Source: Deltaproteobacteria bacterium
GTDB lineage: Bacteria; Myxococcota; Myxococcia; Myxococcales; 40CM-4-68-19
NCBI GenBank assembly: GCA_005879805.1
Contig: VBKL01000067.1
Span: 1 to 40,589, forward strand
Reading direction: 5' to 3'
Length of the DNA: 40,589 bases
The notes under the pieces: model-generated
Database searches by the model: none
What the model saw: the letters and a program-made list of their open reading frames with translations, nothing else
What the model was told of the DNA's origin: nothing
In this document: piece by piece, positions 8,395 to 16,747 of the stretch
Position numbering within the stretch: position 1 is the first letter of the stretch
Layout of the letters: each line of letters opens with the position of its first letter
Program-made: the position numbers and the translations under genes

Positions 8395-8421
8395 CTACAC
8401 GGCTTGGATGGCTTGGTGTAG
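8395..8421. promoter_or_regulatory. Inverted repeat upstream of DUF3015 gene
   Basis: Perfect 6-base arms CTACAC (8395-8400) and GTGTAG (8416-8421) flank a 15-base centre, which with the next base holds the direct repeat GGCTTGG-AT-GGCTTGG (8401-8416). It sits 48 bp before the DUF3015 start and 49 bp before the divergent stress-protein start. It could be an operator or a 5'-leader hairpin. It is only a pattern; no matching regulator is known. Confidence 0.3.
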
Positions 8422-8468
8422 CTTGTCGCCGCCGTTTCGGGATGGGGATGTCACTCAAGGAGGGACGA

Positions 8469-8969
8469 ATGCGCGGAGCACGTTTCGGGTTGTTCCTTGC
8501 CGTGATGCTGGGCGCCACCATGGCGCGCGCGCAGAATCCAGCTGCGCATGGACAGTCGACCTACGGCGCGGCCGGATGCGGCCTCGGTTCGATGATCTTC
8601 GGCGACCAGAAGGGCATGATCCAGGTCCTCGCCTCGACCACCAACGGTACGGTGGGATCGCAGACGTTCGGAATCACCTCCGGCACCTCGAACTGCGGAG
8701 AGGCGGGCTTCTCCAGCTCCGCGGCGAAGACCTTCATCGAAGGGAATCGCGAGGCGCTGGCGAAGGATGCGGCGCGCGGAAGCGGCGAAACCATCACCAC
8801 CCTCGCCTCGGTGGCCGGTTGCAAGGACGCCAAGGCCGTGGGCGCCGTCCTGCAGAAGCGCTTCACGCAGCTGTTCCCCGGCGAGAAGGCGCCGGCAACG
8901 GAAGTCTCCCAGAACGTGATCAAGGAATTGCGCGGCGACAGCTCGCTCGCGTGCCGCAACATCGGCTAG
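8469..8969 (+). CDS. DUF3015 family secreted protein
   Basis: 166 aa, exported. The signal peptide is MRGARFGLFLAVMLGATMARA and the mature protein begins QNPAAHG. The family signature is clear: YGAAGCGLGSMIFGD, then VLASTTNGTVGSQTFGITSG with TSNC following, and a Cys pair later (GCKDAK, LACRN). Four Cys in the mature part suggest two disulfides. An in-frame ATG at 8442 exists, but the ATG at 8469 is chosen because AAGGAGGG lies just upstream and the signal peptide then starts properly. Function unknown. It lies 50 bp upstream of the DUF4105 gene in the same direction, an arrangement I believe is shared by other proteobacteria. Confidence 0.9.
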   Translation: MRGARFGLFLAVMLGATMARAQNPAAHGQSTYGAAGCGLGSMIFGDQKGMIQVLASTTNGTVGSQTFGITSGTSNCGEAGFSSSAAKTFIEGNREALAKDAARGSGETITTLASVAGCKDAKAVGAVLQKRFTQLFPGEKAPATEVSQNVIKELRGDSSLACRNIG

Positions 8970-9019
8970 AGTGACGGTCAGGCGGGAGGGAGCCAGAGGC
9001 TCCTTCCCGGCCTTCTCGC

Positions 9020-10981
9020 ATGCAGCCGGCCCGCGCCGCCCTCCTCGCCTTGGCGCTTGCCGCCGCCGGCCCTGCCTTCGCAGGTGAGGACGCGAAGCCC
9101 GATCCTTCGTACCTGCCCGAGTTGCTCGCGGCGATCCGGTCGCGACCGCTTGCCGCGGAGCGTGCGTGGCTGCGCCTCGGACACTGGCGCAAAGGGCTTC
9201 TCGGCGGATGGGAGAGCGAGGCGGACGGCCCGGCCCTGTTCCTCTCGCCTCGAGGAAAGGTCGATCCAGCCGCCGAGATGGAAGCAACGGTAGCTGGGTT
9301 CTTCGCTCCCGGAGAGGCGGCTCCCGAGGGCGCGACGCTGGCCGATCCCTCGCTCGAGCATCCGATGTGCCGGTTCCCGGCGCGGTTCGCCTGGCTCGTC
9401 GCGGCGATTCCGATCGATCTCGCCCGGCTCCCTCCGCGCTCGTGCCCTCGATTCGAGGCGTTCTGGAAGAAGGTGAGCGCGCGGTCGGCGACGCTCGTCT
9501 TCTCTTCCTACTATCTGAACAACCCGTCTTCTGCCTTCGGGCACACCTTCCTGCGCCTCAACAAAGAAGAAGTCACCGCCGGCGGAGAACGCCTCGACCT
9601 CATCGACCAGGCCGTCGACTTCGCCGCGGTGACCGACACCTCGAACGCGATCCTCTACGCGTTCGAGGGACTCTTCGGATTCTTCCGCGGCGAGTTCAGC
9701 GCCCGCCCCTACTTCTACAAGGTCCGCGAGTACGCCGATTTCGAGTCGCGCGATCTCTGGGAGTACGAGCTCGCGCTCGACGGACGGAAGCTCGCGCTCC
9801 TCGTCGCCCATCTGTGGGAGCTCGGGCAGACCTGGTTCGACTACTACTACGCGACGGAGAACTGCTCGTACCAAATCCTCGGCGCTCTCGAGGCGGCGGA
9901 TCCGGAGGCGGATCTGCTCTCGCACGTGGGCCCGATGACCCTGCCCGCCGACAGCGTGAAGGCGCTCTTCCGCAATCCGCGCTTGGTGCGGACGGTGCGC
10001 TACCGGCCTTCGGCGCGGACCCAGCTTGCGGCGCGCACCAAGGACCTGTCGGGATCGGAGCTGGACGCAGTCGAGAGTCTCGCCGACACGGGTGACTCGC
10101 CGGGCCTCGACGGGATCGCTCTGGACGCGCGCGTGCGGGTGCTTGACGCCGCCCTCGACCTCGTCGACGTGCGCCACGGGCGCGACATCGTGGTCAACGC
10201 GGATGCGGCAGCCGACGCGCTCCGGCAGAAGCTGCTCGAGAGGCGCAGCGCGATTCGCGTTCCCAGCGCCCCGCTCGCCATCGCTCCTCCGTCGCTCGGC
10301 GGCCCCGAGCAAGGCCACGGATCGCTCCGGCTCGGCATCGGCGGCGGGGCTTCGCGCGAAGACGGCGCCTTGGCGGTCCTCGAAGGACGGCTCGCGCTCC
10401 ACGATCTCGCCGATCCGCCCGCTGGCTTCTCGCCGCGCACGCAGATCGAGTTCTTCAAGGCGCGGTTGACGGTCGCGGATCGCCATCGCCCGCTCCATCT
10501 CGAGGATGCGTCGGTGGTCGAGGTGACCAGCCTGAACCCGATCGACCGCTTCGAGCGGCGCGTCTCGTGGAAGATGCGTCTCGGCGCGACCCGGGTGGTC
10601 GACTCCGGCTGCAGCGGCTGCATCGCGGGCCTCTTCACCGTGGGGGGAGGCCCTGGATTCGTCTCCGCGAGCGGGACTTTTTCCGGGGCGCTGACCGCCG
10701 ATGCCGACGTGCTCGGCGCTCCGGACCTGCACGGCCTTTCCGGTAGCGGGTTCAGGCCAGGAGTCGGCCCCGGGGTGCTGCTCCGACTTCTCGGCGGCGA
10801 GCGCGCCGCGCTGCTCGGAACCGCCACCTGGCGCTATCTACCGCTCGCCTCGCCCAGGGCCACCTACGATCTGGGCGTTGAAGGCCGGGTGCACTTCGGC
10901 GGGGTTTCCCTCGCGGCTCGATGGCGCAAGGCACCGCTTGCAGAAGAGGTCGGACTCTCCGTCTTCTGGTACGGCCGCTGA
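9020..10981 (+). CDS. DUF4105 family envelope protein (possible lipoprotein N-acyltransferase-like)
   Basis: 653 aa with an N-terminal signal peptide (MQPARAALLALALAAAGPAFA). The DUF4105 domain spans about 150-320 and contains the motifs LNNPSSAFGHTFLRL (H175) and YATENCSYQIL (C282), a His/Cys pair that fits a papain/NlpC-like thiol enzyme. The rest (about 430-653) is Gly-rich and beta-strand-like, ending VGLSVFWYGR, so it may be an outer-membrane or periplasmic beta domain. I recall that some DUF4105 proteins have been reported as alternative lipoprotein N-acyltransferases (Lnb); that is a lead, not something shown here. It follows DUF3015 and is probably co-transcribed with it. Confidence 0.87.
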   Translation: MQPARAALLALALAAAGPAFAGEDAKPDPSYLPELLAAIRSRPLAAERAWLRLGHWRKGLLGGWESEADGPALFLSPRGKVDPAAEMEATVAGFFAPGEAAPEGATLADPSLEHPMCRFPARFAWLVAAIPIDLARLPPRSCPRFEAFWKKVSARSATLVFSSYYLNNPSSAFGHTFLRLNKEEVTAGGERLDLIDQAVDFAAVTDTSNAILYAFEGLFGFFRGEFSARPYFYKVREYADFESRDLWEYELALDGRKLALLVAHLWELGQTWFDYYYATENCSYQILGALEAADPEADLLSHVGPMTLPADSVKALFRNPRLVRTVRYRPSARTQLAARTKDLSGSELDAVESLADTGDSPGLDGIALDARVRVLDAALDLVDVRHGRDIVVNADAAADALRQKLLERRSAIRVPSAPLAIAPPSLGGPEQGHGSLRLGIGGGASREDGALAVLEGRLALHDLADPPAGFSPRTQIEFFKARLTVADRHRPLHLEDASVVEVTSLNPIDRFERRVSWKMRLGATRVVDSGCSGCIAGLFTVGGGPGFVSASGTFSGALTADADVLGAPDLHGLSGSGFRPGVGPGVLLRLLGGERAALLGTATWRYLPLASPRATYDLGVEGRVHFGGVSLAARWRKAPLAEEVGLSVFWYGR

Positions 10982-11129
10982 CCCAGGTGGCGGGAAGGAG
11001 GGCGCAGCGCATCGGGGGGAACCTGACGGGTGCGTCGCCCAATGCGAGCATCCGAGGCGGATACGCTGCGCCCCGCGAACCGCAGACACGGGGACGCCCC
11101 GGATATTCACGTCATGTCCGCTTCCTCGC

Positions 11130-12548
11130 CTACCAGGAGACGGAGCGCCGCTGTAGCGCACCCAGAGCGTCGTAGGCCGCGTATTTATAGAGTTCGGAAA
11201 GCGTTGGATAGTTGAACACCGCGTCCACGAACAGGTCGATCGTCGCACCCTGCATCATCGCCATGGCCCCGACATGGATGAGCTCGGTGGCGCTCGGGCC
11301 CAGGATATGCACGCCGAGGATTTTCCTGTCCGGTGCCACCAAAATCTTCAAAACCCCGCTCTCCGCGCCGAGGATCAGCCCCCGCCCATTGTCGCGCATG
11401 AACGCCTGGCCGACGACGTAGTCGGTCCCCCGCTTGCGCAGCTCCTCCTCGGAGGCGCCGACGTAGCTGAGCTCCGGGATGGTGTAGATGCCGTAGGGGA
11501 AGATCGGCGCGATCCGCTGCTGGTGGCCGAATCCGAAGGCGTGACAGACGGCGAGGCGGCCCTGCTCCATGCTCGTCGAGGCGAGGCCGGGAAACCCGAT
11601 CACGTCCCCTGCGGCGAGCACGTTGGGGACGGCGGTGCGGAAGACCTCGTCGACGGCGATGTTGCCGCGTTTGTCGGGGACGATTCCGATGGCGGCCAGG
11701 TTCAAGTCCTCGACGTTGCCGCTCCGTCCCGAGCTCGCCACCACCGCCTGCGCCGTCTCCGTCCGACCCGATTTCGTGCCGACCGTGCAGATCCGGGTCT
11801 TTTCGTCCAGACCGCACGACGCCGGTGCGTCGCCGAGGCGCAAGACGAGGCCCAGCCGCAAGAGCTCGGCGGCGAACCGATCGCCCATCTCCTGATCGAG
11901 GAACTCGAGGAGGCGCGCGCGGCCGTCCATCATCGTGACCTTCACGCCGAGCGCCGCGAAGATGCAGGCGTACTCGCTGGCGATGACTCCCGAACCGAGC
12001 ACGATCATCGTCTCGGGGATGGTCTCGATGGCGAGGATCTCGTCGGAGTCGTAGATCTCCTTTGCCTCGAAGGGGATGAAGGGCGGCCGGTAGGGATGAG
12101 ACCCCGTGGCCACGAGGACGAATTCGCCGCGCAGGACGCTCGGCTCGCTTCCGTCGCGAGGCGCGACCCGCACGGTGTGCGCATCCACGAACGAGCCGAC
12201 GCCCGAGTAGACGTCGATCCCCTCCCGCTCGAGATTCTTGCGAATGCGCCGCCGCTCCGATTCGACCACGATGTGCTCGCGATAGAGCAGCGTCGCCCCC
12301 GAGTACGGCCTGGGCATCGCCAGCACCGCCGCCTCGAGTCCGCGGGACATCATGCCGGTCAGGGCGAGCGCGCTCTCCCGCATCGTCTTCGAGGGGAGTG
12401 TTCCGGTGTTCGTGCAGGCGCCGCCGACCAGCGGCGCGAGAGGCTCGATCAACGCCACCTTCTTGCCGAAATACGCCGCCTGCGCGGCGCCCTTCTCCCC
12501 CGCCGGCCCGCTTCCGAGGACCACGAGATCGTACGAAGCGCGTTCCAT
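11130..12548 (-). CDS. sthA: Soluble pyridine nucleotide transhydrogenase (SthA/UdhA type)
   Basis: 472-aa flavoprotein of the disulfide reductase family that interconverts NADPH and NADH. FAD motif LVVLGSGPAGEKGA (9-22); NAD(P) motif VLGSGVIASEYA; second FAD motif NVLAAGDVIGFPGLAS; C-terminal dimer domain. The redox-active site reads GGACTNTGTLPSKT: only C45 is present and the second Cys is T50, the pattern that separates SthA from lipoamide dehydrogenase and glutathione reductase. The ATG at 12548 is chosen over 12695 because the family N-terminus (YDLVVLGSGPAG) begins right there. It is divergent from the membrane protein gene. Cytoplasmic; helps balance the NADPH pool. Confidence 0.92.
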   Translation of the reverse strand: MERASYDLVVLGSGPAGEKGAAQAAYFGKKVALIEPLAPLVGGACTNTGTLPSKTMRESALALTGMMSRGLEAAVLAMPRPYSGATLLYREHIVVESERRRIRKNLEREGIDVYSGVGSFVDAHTVRVAPRDGSEPSVLRGEFVLVATGSHPYRPPFIPFEAKEIYDSDEILAIETIPETMIVLGSGVIASEYACIFAALGVKVTMMDGRARLLEFLDQEMGDRFAAELLRLGLVLRLGDAPASCGLDEKTRICTVGTKSGRTETAQAVVASSGRSGNVEDLNLAAIGIVPDKRGNIAVDEVFRTAVPNVLAAGDVIGFPGLASTSMEQGRLAVCHAFGFGHQQRIAPIFPYGIYTIPELSYVGASEEELRKRGTDYVVGQAFMRDNGRGLILGAESGVLKILVAPDRKILGVHILGPSATELIHVGAMAMMQGATIDLFVDAVFNYPTLSELYKYAAYDALGALQRRSVSW

Positions 12549-12630
12549 CCCCGCCTCCTCGAAGCGGAAGGTATCATCCGCCCCCTCCGTGCTCGCCGGC
12601 GCTCCCACATCCACAGCAGATCCGGCGCGC

Positions 12631-14142
12631 GTGCACACGACCGACCCGCGACACCCGATCTGGAACCTGCTGCTCGCCATCGCGACAGCGACCAACGTCG
12701 TGGCGCTCTGGTCGGCGCCCTATCTGCCGTTCACCGACTTGCCCCAGCACGCGGCCGCGATCGCCACGCTTCGCCACTTCGACGATCCGGCCTGGAAGTC
12801 GCGCGAGTACTTCACGCTTGCGCTCGGAAGGTCGCAGTACCTGCTCTACTACCTCGCCGGCGCGCTGCTCGCCTTCCCCTTCGAGACTGCCGAGCGCGCC
12901 AACCTCGTGCTGCTCTCCCTGTCGGCGATCGCCTTCCCCTACGCGCTGCGATCGCTACTGCGCGCGCTCGGGGCGGACCAGAGGCTCGCGCTCTTCGCCG
13001 TCCCGCTCTTCTGGTCGCAGTCGCTCCTCATCGGGTTCTTCAACTACGTCGCGGCGCTTCCCCTCCTCCTCTGGGCGCTGGCCGTCTCGGTGCGCGAGGC
13101 GGAAGCGCCGCGTCCCGCGCGAACGGTCCTCCTCGCCGCCTTGTCGGTGGCGCTCTTCTACCTGCACCTCTCTGCTTTCCTGCTCTTCGCTCCGGCGGCG
13201 GCGCTCGCGCAGGTCATCCTGGGACCCCGCCGGCGGGCGGACCTCGCCCGGCGATTCGTCTGGACCCTTCCGACGCTGGGGCTGGGAATCGCGTTCCTGC
13301 TCACCAGCCCCGTCGTGCATCCCGACAGGGTCGGTTGGAACCAGCCCGTGGCGATCTGGTTCGAGCCTGCGGCGGATGCCATCAAGAAGCTCCCCGAAGC
13401 GCTCCTCGACATCTGGCCCGGAGACGAGGACCAGTGGATCTCGCTCGCGCTCGTCGCCGCGGCCGTCGCGCTCGCCATGCCCCGGGAAGCCGCCGTCCGG
13501 GTCCCGGGCCGGCGCTTCGCCCTCGCCCTTCTCTGGACCGCACTCGCGGTGGCGCTCTACTTCTGGTTCCCGATCTCCATCGGATGGCTGTGGCAATTGA
13601 ACGAGCGCTACGCGATCGCCGCGGCGCTCCTCGTACCGCTCCTCTTGCGGCCGCGACGCGGGCTGCGAGGCGCGCTACCGCTCCTCGTTGTTTTCGCCGT
13701 GGGAGTCGCCTCCGCCGGGGTCGCGGCGCGGCAGGCCCGCGAGTTCTCGCGCGAGGCGGACGGCTTCGATCGCGTGCTCTCCCGCGCACAGCCTGGCCGC
13801 CGCCTGCTCACGCTCGTCTACGAGCGGGGTTCACGGACGGCGAAGTTCGTCCCCTACCTTCATTTCGGGAGCTACTACCGGGCGCGGGGCGGCGGCATCG
13901 CCGCGTTCTCCTTCGCCGAGTTGCCGCAATCTCCACTGCGCTACCGGCCGGAGACGGAGCCTCCCCGTCATCCGGTGCACTGGGAATGGGAGCCGTGGCA
14001 ATTCGACCCGATCGTCGACGGCAACTACTACGACTACGTACTGGTCCGCGGAGCGATCGATCCGTTCGCGCGCGCCGGAACCGGTCCTCGTTTCCGGAGG
14101 ATCGCACACGAGGGTCTGTGGTCGCTCTACGCGAAGGACTAG
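12631..14142 (+). CDS. Polytopic membrane protein, possibly GT-C-like
   Basis: About 503 aa with around 10 hydrophobic segments spread between residues 10 and 375, followed by a soluble C-terminal part of about 120 residues that is rich in aromatics (YLHFGSYYRARGGG, DGNYYDYVLVRGAIDP). The first loop holds PYLPFTDLPQHAAAIATL with an acidic residue, which resembles the first periplasmic loop of GT-C-fold glycosyltransferases, but no definitive motif is present, so transfer of a sugar from a lipid carrier is only a possibility. Start codon uncertain: GTG 12631 or GTG 12589, neither with a strong Shine-Dalgarno sequence. It is divergent from sthA, and its stop codon overlaps the stop of the convergent PilZ gene (shared CTAG). 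Confidence 0.75.
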   Translation: MHTTDPRHPIWNLLLAIATATNVVALWSAPYLPFTDLPQHAAAIATLRHFDDPAWKSREYFTLALGRSQYLLYYLAGALLAFPFETAERANLVLLSLSAIAFPYALRSLLRALGADQRLALFAVPLFWSQSLLIGFFNYVAALPLLLWALAVSVREAEAPRPARTVLLAALSVALFYLHLSAFLLFAPAAALAQVILGPRRRADLARRFVWTLPTLGLGIAFLLTSPVVHPDRVGWNQPVAIWFEPAADAIKKLPEALLDIWPGDEDQWISLALVAAAVALAMPREAAVRVPGRRFALALLWTALAVALYFWFPISIGWLWQLNERYAIAAALLVPLLLRPRRGLRGALPLLVVFAVGVASAGVAARQAREFSREADGFDRVLSRAQPGRRLLTLVYERGSRTAKFVPYLHFGSYYRARGGGIAAFSFAELPQSPLRYRPETEPPRHPVHWEWEPWQFDPIVDGNYYDYVLVRGAIDPFARAGTGPRFRRIAHEGLWSLYAKD

Positions 14143-14510
14143 TGAACTGGACCGTTGCGCGTCGACTCCGACGACCGCGGAGTCACGAAGCGCAGCCCGA
14201 TCGCGCGCATGCCGGCCCGCGCCAGGTCCGCCCGGGCGTAATTGATGAAGCACTGGTAGCGGACCTCGCCTTCGAGGACCATCTCCGGCCCTCGTCCGGG
14301 GGAGGTGAAGGTCACCCGCACGCGGGACCCGAGCGGGAACGGCTCGCGCGTCTCCACGAACATCCCGGATTGCGTGATGTTGCGGCCGATTCCGGCGGCA
14401 ACCCCCCGCTCGCCTTCCAGGTATACGGGAAATGCCTTGTCGAACCGGGTCGGAAAACCGGGCTCACGCCGTGCAGCGGCCGGCCTGGATTGGTGCTCGC
14501 GGCTGGACAT
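14139..14510 (-). CDS. PilZ-like domain protein (myxobacterial type)
   Basis: About 123 aa. The domain covers about residues 20-110: FPVYLEGERG, then GRNITQSGMFVET, FPLGSRVRVTF and a C-terminal GMRAIGLRFV. This is the layout of the PilZ-like paralogues abundant in myxobacteria (TIGR02266-like). The canonical c-di-GMP motifs are weak: the RxxxR box is not clear and N/D-x-S-x-x-G appears as NITQSG. Binding of c-di-GMP is therefore uncertain. Starts considered: ATG 14510 (chosen) and TTG 14552; neither has a good ribosome site. A GGDEF cyclase with an intact active site is encoded at 31,640-32,557. Confidence 0.8.
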   Translation of the reverse strand: MSSREHQSRPAAARREPGFPTRFDKAFPVYLEGERGVAAGIGRNITQSGMFVETREPFPLGSRVRVTFTSPGRGPEMVLEGEVRYQCFINYARADLARAGMRAIGLRFVTPRSSESTRNGPVH

Positions 14511-14647
14511 GGGAAACGGGGGCACGGTAGGTGCGTAGGACGAGGGCGTCAAGGAAAGGGCGATCCGGGGGTATCGGCTCGCAACTCGGACCGCGACGTC
14601 TTACCTTGAGTTGAAGGGGGCGAAGGCTTGCTCCCGGAGGAAGCAGG

Positions 14648-14959
14648 ATGCACGGCCGGAAGGTAGGAAGCGCGTTGACTTCGGGCCTTCTGGCCCTGGC
14701 GATGGCACTGGCCGTCTTGCAGGCGACAATCCTCGCGCAGTCCACTTCGCCGGAACGCGTCACGACCTCCGCATCGTCTCCGCAGGCGCCCGTACACAAC
14801 GGAGCGGTTCCCTGGGCGCCCATCCCCTCCTCGCCGTCGGAGCGGGAGGGTCGGACTCCGGGCAGCAAGCCTCCGCGCGAGCAGCGCCGGCCGGGTTTGC
14901 GACCTCCGGGGATGATCCCGCAGGTCGGACCGCGGCCGACGCGCAAGGCCGTCGCCTAG
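14648..14959 (+). CDS. Small secreted Pro-rich protein
   Basis: 103 aa. Signal peptide or single membrane anchor at residues 8-30 (VGSALTSGLLALAMALAVLQ), then a low-complexity Ser/Pro/Arg-rich tail (SPSEREGRTPGSKPPREQRR and on to the end). A good GGAGG lies just ahead of the ATG, which supports expression. No domain recognised. It lies convergent to htrA with 5 bp between the stops. Given the composition it may be a poorly conserved exported peptide or an over-predicted frame, though codon third positions are G/C-rich as in real genes here. Confidence 0.55.
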   Translation: MHGRKVGSALTSGLLALAMALAVLQATILAQSTSPERVTTSASSPQAPVHNGAVPWAPIPSSPSEREGRTPGSKPPREQRRPGLRPPGMIPQVGPRPTRKAVA

Positions 14960-14964
14960 GACTT

Positions 14965-16596
14965 CTAGGACTTCAGCTTCACGGGCACGTAGCTCGAGGA
15001 CGGTCCTCTCTTCACCCGCAAGAGGATGGTTCCGCCTTTCTTCGACCGGCCGATCGCCTTCTTGTACTGGTCGACGGAGCCGACCTCCTGGCGGTTGACC
15101 TCCACGATCACGTCGCCCGGCTCGAGCTCGGCCGTCGCCGCCGGGGAATCCGGAGCCACGTCCGTGACCACGACGCCCTTGGTTCCCTCCTCGACGCGCG
15201 CCCTTTGCGCAAGATCCGGCGTGAGGTTCTGCACGCGCAGGCCGAGCGGGTCGCCCGGCGCCGATTCCGCGTTGCCCGGGGCAGGGCTGCGCTCGTTGAG
15301 ATCGTTGTCCTCGGGCCGCTCCTTGAGCTTCACTTCGAAAGTGCGCGTCTTGCCATCCCGCATGACGTCGACCTTCGCGACCTGGCCAGGCTGGACGCTT
15401 CCGACGTCGCGCTGGAACTGGTTGGGGTCGTTCACCGGCTTGCCGTTGAGCCCGACGACGACGTCGCCCGGCTTCAATCCGGATTCCGACGCCGGGCCTT
15501 TCGGCACCACCTCCGCGATGAGCGCGCCCCTCGTCGATTTCAGGCCGAGCTGATCGACCATGTCCGCGGTGATCGCCTGCGGCTGCACCCCCATGAAGCC
15601 GCGCACGACCCGGCCCTTCTGGCGTAGCTGCGGCAGGATCTGCTTCACCACCGCGATGGGGATGGCGAACCCGATGGTGTTCGCGCCGCTGATGATGGCG
15701 CTGTTGATGCCGATCACCTCTCCGCGCAGGTTGAAGAGCGGTCCCCCGGAGTTGCCGGGGTTGATCGAGGCGTCGGTCTGCAGGTAGTCGCTGTAGACGG
15801 AGCCCGGCCCGAGCGCGCGCTCCTTCGCGCTGATGATCCCGGCGGTGACCGTGGCCTGCAGGCCGAACGGCTCGCCGATGGCGATCACGTAATCGCCGAC
15901 CTGCAGCGCGTCGCTGTCCCCGAGCGTCGCGTGGGGCAGCTCGGCGACGTGCTCACCTTCGATCTTGAGCAGCGCGACGTCCGACTTGGGATCGTTCCCG
16001 ACGACCTTGGCGGTGAACTCGCGCGATCCGCCCGGCGCCGTCTCGTCCGTCGAGACCTTGATGTCGTCCATCGGGCGGAACTTGTTCGAGCCCGGATCCT
16101 GGATCTCGACCACGTGGTTGTTGGTCAGGACGTAGCCGTCGCCGATGAGGAAACCCGACCCGAGGCCGTGGCGCTCCTGCTGGTCGGGACCCTGGCCCTG
16201 GGGGCCGCCGCCGAAGAAGCGGAAGAACCGCTCCATCGGATCTTCCTGTCCCTGTCCGTTGTCGTCGTCGTCTCCCGGGTTGTCGAACGGGTTCGGGCGC
16301 TGCTGCCGGCCCTGCGGCGGCCGCTGGTTGCGGGCGATGCGCCTGGGCTTGAAGCGGGAGGCGACGTTGACGACGGTAGGACGGAGCTGTTTCACGATCG
16401 GGGCGAGCGACGGCAGGGTGGAGAACTGCCGATCGGCGGAAAGCTGCGCCGGAGCCGGCTGCGCCGCGGGAAGGGTATCCGCATGCGCGTCGGCGGCGAA
16501 CTGGCTTGGGTGATCGCATCCCGTGAGAACGACGGGCGCGAGCGCCGCGACGGCGGCGAAGTACACGATCAAACCGGTGAAACGAAAGCGAGACAT
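14965..16596 (-). CDS. HtrA/Do family serine protease, lipoprotein-anchored
   Basis: 543-aa periplasmic protease/chaperone of the Deg family. The N-terminal signal ends in the lipobox VLTGC (C27), so it is probably lipid-anchored, unlike E. coli DegP. A low-complexity linker (about 82-140, with GDDDDNGQGQ and FFGGGPQGQGPDQQ) precedes the trypsin-like domain with triad H161 (TNNHVV), D206 (KSDVALL) and S283 (INPGNSGGP). Two PDZ domains follow at about 325-420 (GFMGVQPQAI, GLKPGDVVVGLNGKPV) and 455-535 (LEPGDVIVEVNRQEVG). It degrades or refolds misfolded envelope proteins. It is the last gene of the minus-strand run after ftsH and the sigma-1.1-like gene. An upstream AT-richer stretch (about 16,670-16,730) may hold its promoter. 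Confidence 0.94.
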   Translation of the reverse strand: MSRFRFTGLIVYFAAVAALAPVVLTGCDHPSQFAADAHADTLPAAQPAPAQLSADRQFSTLPSLAPIVKQLRPTVVNVASRFKPRRIARNQRPPQGRQQRPNPFDNPGDDDDNGQGQEDPMERFFRFFGGGPQGQGPDQQERHGLGSGFLIGDGYVLTNNHVVEIQDPGSNKFRPMDDIKVSTDETAPGGSREFTAKVVGNDPKSDVALLKIEGEHVAELPHATLGDSDALQVGDYVIAIGEPFGLQATVTAGIISAKERALGPGSVYSDYLQTDASINPGNSGGPLFNLRGEVIGINSAIISGANTIGFAIPIAVVKQILPQLRQKGRVVRGFMGVQPQAITADMVDQLGLKSTRGALIAEVVPKGPASESGLKPGDVVVGLNGKPVNDPNQFQRDVGSVQPGQVAKVDVMRDGKTRTFEVKLKERPEDNDLNERSPAPGNAESAPGDPLGLRVQNLTPDLAQRARVEEGTKGVVVTDVAPDSPAATAELEPGDVIVEVNRQEVGSVDQYKKAIGRSKKGGTILLRVKRGPSSSYVPVKLKS

Positions 16597-16693
16597 GGCT
16601 ACGAGCCTCCAAGCGGGCGGTCGTTGCCAGAGAACAGCTATGCCCGCCCTGCATTTCGGGAAATCGAGTACCCGTTTTTACAGCTTGGACGCG

Positions 16694-16747
16694 GGCTGCG
16701 CAGCCGAGATTTAAAAGAATTGTCCTGCGGGCCGATCCGTACGGATC
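16694..16747. repeat. Two perfect palindromes between the sigma-1.1-like gene and htrA
   Basis: GGCTGCGCAGCC (16694-16705, 12 bp) and GATCCGTACGGATC (16734-16747, 14 bp) are exact palindromes separated by an AT-rich stretch (ATTTAAAAGAATT). The second overlaps the stop codon of the sigma-1.1-like gene. They lie in the region expected to hold the htrA promoter, so a dimeric regulator site is possible. No regulator or T-tract is seen, so neither operator nor terminator is established. Confidence 0.35.

Noticed and set aside
11274-14609. A 1111-codon plus-strand open frame
   Set aside because: Antisense to sthA and out of frame with the membrane protein; no domain, Arg/Pro-rich translation.
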